From NCBI GenBank assembly GCA_038231495.1, contig JBBRLG010000129.1, positions 1 to 14,099 of the forward strand: a stretch of 14,099 nt of DNA, read 5' to 3'. Below the pieces are notes generated by a model. It was given only the letters and a program-made list of their open reading frames with translations. It was not told the origin of the DNA and ran no database searches. Position 1 is the stretch's first letter; the number at the start of each line of letters is the position of its first letter. The stretch comes from JBBRLG01 sp038231495 (GTDB taxonomy: Bacteria; Planctomycetota; Planctomycetia; Gemmatales; Gemmataceae). A program made the position numbers and the translations under genes. Shown here one piece after another: positions 12,760-14,099 of this stretch.

Positions 12760-14094
12760 TCACGACAGCAACGGCAATTTACCTTCCTCGGCCATCTTCC
12801 GAATGTCCTGCGTCACGCGCATCGAGCAGAACTTCGGTCCGCACATCGAACAGAACTTCGCCGACTTGAACACCTCCTGCGGCAACGTCTCGTCGTGCAT
12901 GGCGCGGGCCGTTTCCGGGTCCAGCGACAGTTCAAACTGCCGGTTCCAGTCGAAATCAAACCGGGCCTTGGACAGTTCGTCGTCGCGGTTGCGGACGTTC
13001 TTGCGGCCGCGGGCAATGTCGGCTGCGTGGGCCGCGATCTTGTACGCGATCACGCCCTGGCGCACGTCGTCCTTGTTCGGCAAACCCAGGTGCTCCTTCG
13101 GCGTGACGTAGCACAGCATCGCGGCCCCCGCCTCGCCCGCGATGGCCGCGCCGATGGCGCTGGTGATGTGGTCGTACCCCGGCGCGATGTCGGTGACGAG
13201 CGGGCCGAGGACGTAGAACGGCGCCTCGTGGCACAGCTCGCGTTCCTTCTCGACGTTCATCTTGACGAGGTGCATCGGAATGTGGCCCGGTCCCTCGATC
13301 ATCACCTGACAGCCATGCTCCCACGCCTTGAGCGTCAGTTCGCCCAGCGTCTTCAGTTCGGCGAACTGGGCCTCGTCGTTGGCGTCGGCGAGGCAGCCGG
13401 GGCGAAGGCCGTCGCCGAGGCTGTAGGTGACGTCGTACGCGCGGAGGATCTCCGACAGCTCGTCGAAGTGGGTGTACCACGGGTTCTGCTCGTTGCGCTG
13501 GTGCATCCAGGCGGCGAGGAGCGAGCCGCCCCGGCTGACGATGCCGGTGATGCGGTCGCGCGTCAGGTGGATGTACTCCTTGAGGATGCCCGCGTGGATG
13601 GTCATGTAATCGACGCCCTGCTTCGCCTGATGCTCGACCATGTCGAGGAGCATACGCGGGGTGAGGTCGCCGATGTCCTTGATGTGCTGGATCACCTGGT
13701 ACATCGGCACGGTGCCGATCGGGACCGGCGAGGCGTCGATGATGCCCTGGCGGATGCCGTCGATGTTGCCGCCGGTGGACAGGTCCATGACGGTGTCCGA
13801 GCCGAGGTGCACGGCCATGTGCAGCTTCTCGAGTTCGTCCTCGAGGGTGCCGGTGACGGCGGAGTTGCCGATGTTGGCGTTGATCTTGCAGGCCGAGGCG
13901 ACGCCGATGGCCATCGGCTCGAGGGACTTGGCGAGGTGGACCTTGTTGGCGGGGATGACCATGCGGCCGCGCGCGACCTCCGAGCGGATCAGCTCGGGGT
14001 CGAGGTTCTCGCGGGCCGCGACGAACCGCATGGGTTCGGTGACGACGCCCGCGCGGGCGAACTCGAGTTGGGTCGAGAGAGCAGAGCCGGCCAT
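12760..14094 (-). CDS. thiC: Phosphomethylpyrimidine synthase ThiC
   Basis: ThiC rearranges aminoimidazole ribotide into hydroxymethylpyrimidine phosphate, the pyrimidine half of thiamine, by radical SAM chemistry in the cytoplasm. The 444 residues are the compact form, without the long N-terminal extension seen in plants and many proteobacteria. Family motifs are RGRMVIPANKVH (42-53), KINANIGNSAV (69-79), HLGSDTVMDLSTGGNID (95-111), GGSLLAAWMHQRNEQNP and MIEGPGHIPMH. The iron-sulphur cluster ligands are C415, C418 and C423 in CSMCGPKFC, the C-x2-C-x4-C order specific to ThiC. The ATG at 14094 gives the usual short-form start, but the window ends five bases upstream, so neither ribosome site nor any thiamine-pyrophosphate riboswitch can be seen. 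An extension beyond the window is possible but not needed. A 17-base palindromic element follows the stop codon. Confidence 0.96.
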   Translation of the reverse strand: MAGSALSTQLEFARAGVVTEPMRFVAARENLDPELIRSEVARGRMVIPANKVHLAKSLEPMAIGVASACKINANIGNSAVTGTLEDELEKLHMAVHLGSDTVMDLSTGGNIDGIRQGIIDASPVPIGTVPMYQVIQHIKDIGDLTPRMLLDMVEHQAKQGVDYMTIHAGILKEYIHLTRDRITGIVSRGGSLLAAWMHQRNEQNPWYTHFDELSEILRAYDVTYSLGDGLRPGCLADANDEAQFAELKTLGELTLKAWEHGCQVMIEGPGHIPMHLVKMNVEKERELCHEAPFYVLGPLVTDIAPGYDHITSAIGAAIAGEAGAAMLCYVTPKEHLGLPNKDDVRQGVIAYKIAAHAADIARGRKNVRNRDDELSKARFDFDWNRQFELSLDPETARAMHDETLPQEVFKSAKFCSMCGPKFCSMRVTQDIRKMAEEGKLPLLS

Positions 14095-14099
14095 GTGTC

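Overview
This 14.1-kb, GC-rich window almost certainly comes from a planctomycete chromosome, most likely a Gemmata-like lineage (lineage level is inference). The strongest evidence is the pair at 1491-5564: a secreted PSCyt1-DUF1549-DUF1553 cytochrome-type protein followed by a DUF1501 protein with a Tat signal. Planctomycetes carry many copies of this pair. A DUF4058 protein, a secreted FG-GAP/VCBS protein and a MoxR-PAS pair fit the same origin. No RNA gene, IS element, phage gene or CRISPR array was seen. No gene-free stretch exceeds about 190 bases.

Layout. 1-1301 (minus): the start of a PAS-domain signalling protein, preceded by a MoxR AAA+ ATPase. 1365-1464: a long G/C-rich inverted repeat. 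1491-5564 (minus): the cytochrome/DUF1501 operon, with a strong hairpin between its two genes. 5574-5709: a divergent promoter region. 5710-7340 (plus): DUF4058, then a TacA/TacT-type toxin-antitoxin pair (DUF1778 ribbon-helix-helix antitoxin and GNAT toxin). 7337-11427 (minus): a run read as class V aminotransferase, Phd-like antitoxin, RelE/ParE-like toxin, PAT-like GNAT acetyltransferase, serA. 11460-12707 (minus): the FG-GAP/VCBS protein. 12760-14094 (minus): thiC.

How the genes work together. SerA and a class V aminotransferase can supply the first two steps of phosphoserine synthesis, and such pairs are adjacent in some other lineages. Here a second toxin-antitoxin module and an acetyltransferase lie between them on the same strand. 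Toxin and acetyltransferase share an ATGA stop/start overlap. serA is preceded by a Shine-Dalgarno separated from its start by a small hairpin. serA and the TacT-like gene converge and overlap by 4 bases at their stop codons.

A 17-base palindromic element (GCAAAGCCGCAAGCGGC) occurs exactly three times and as a degenerate head-to-head pair. All copies are intergenic, and most lie just after stop codons. Its RNA form is a GCCG-CUUG-CGGC tetraloop hairpin. With the larger G/C inverted repeat, these dispersed palindromes are the main structure that gene annotation does not explain.
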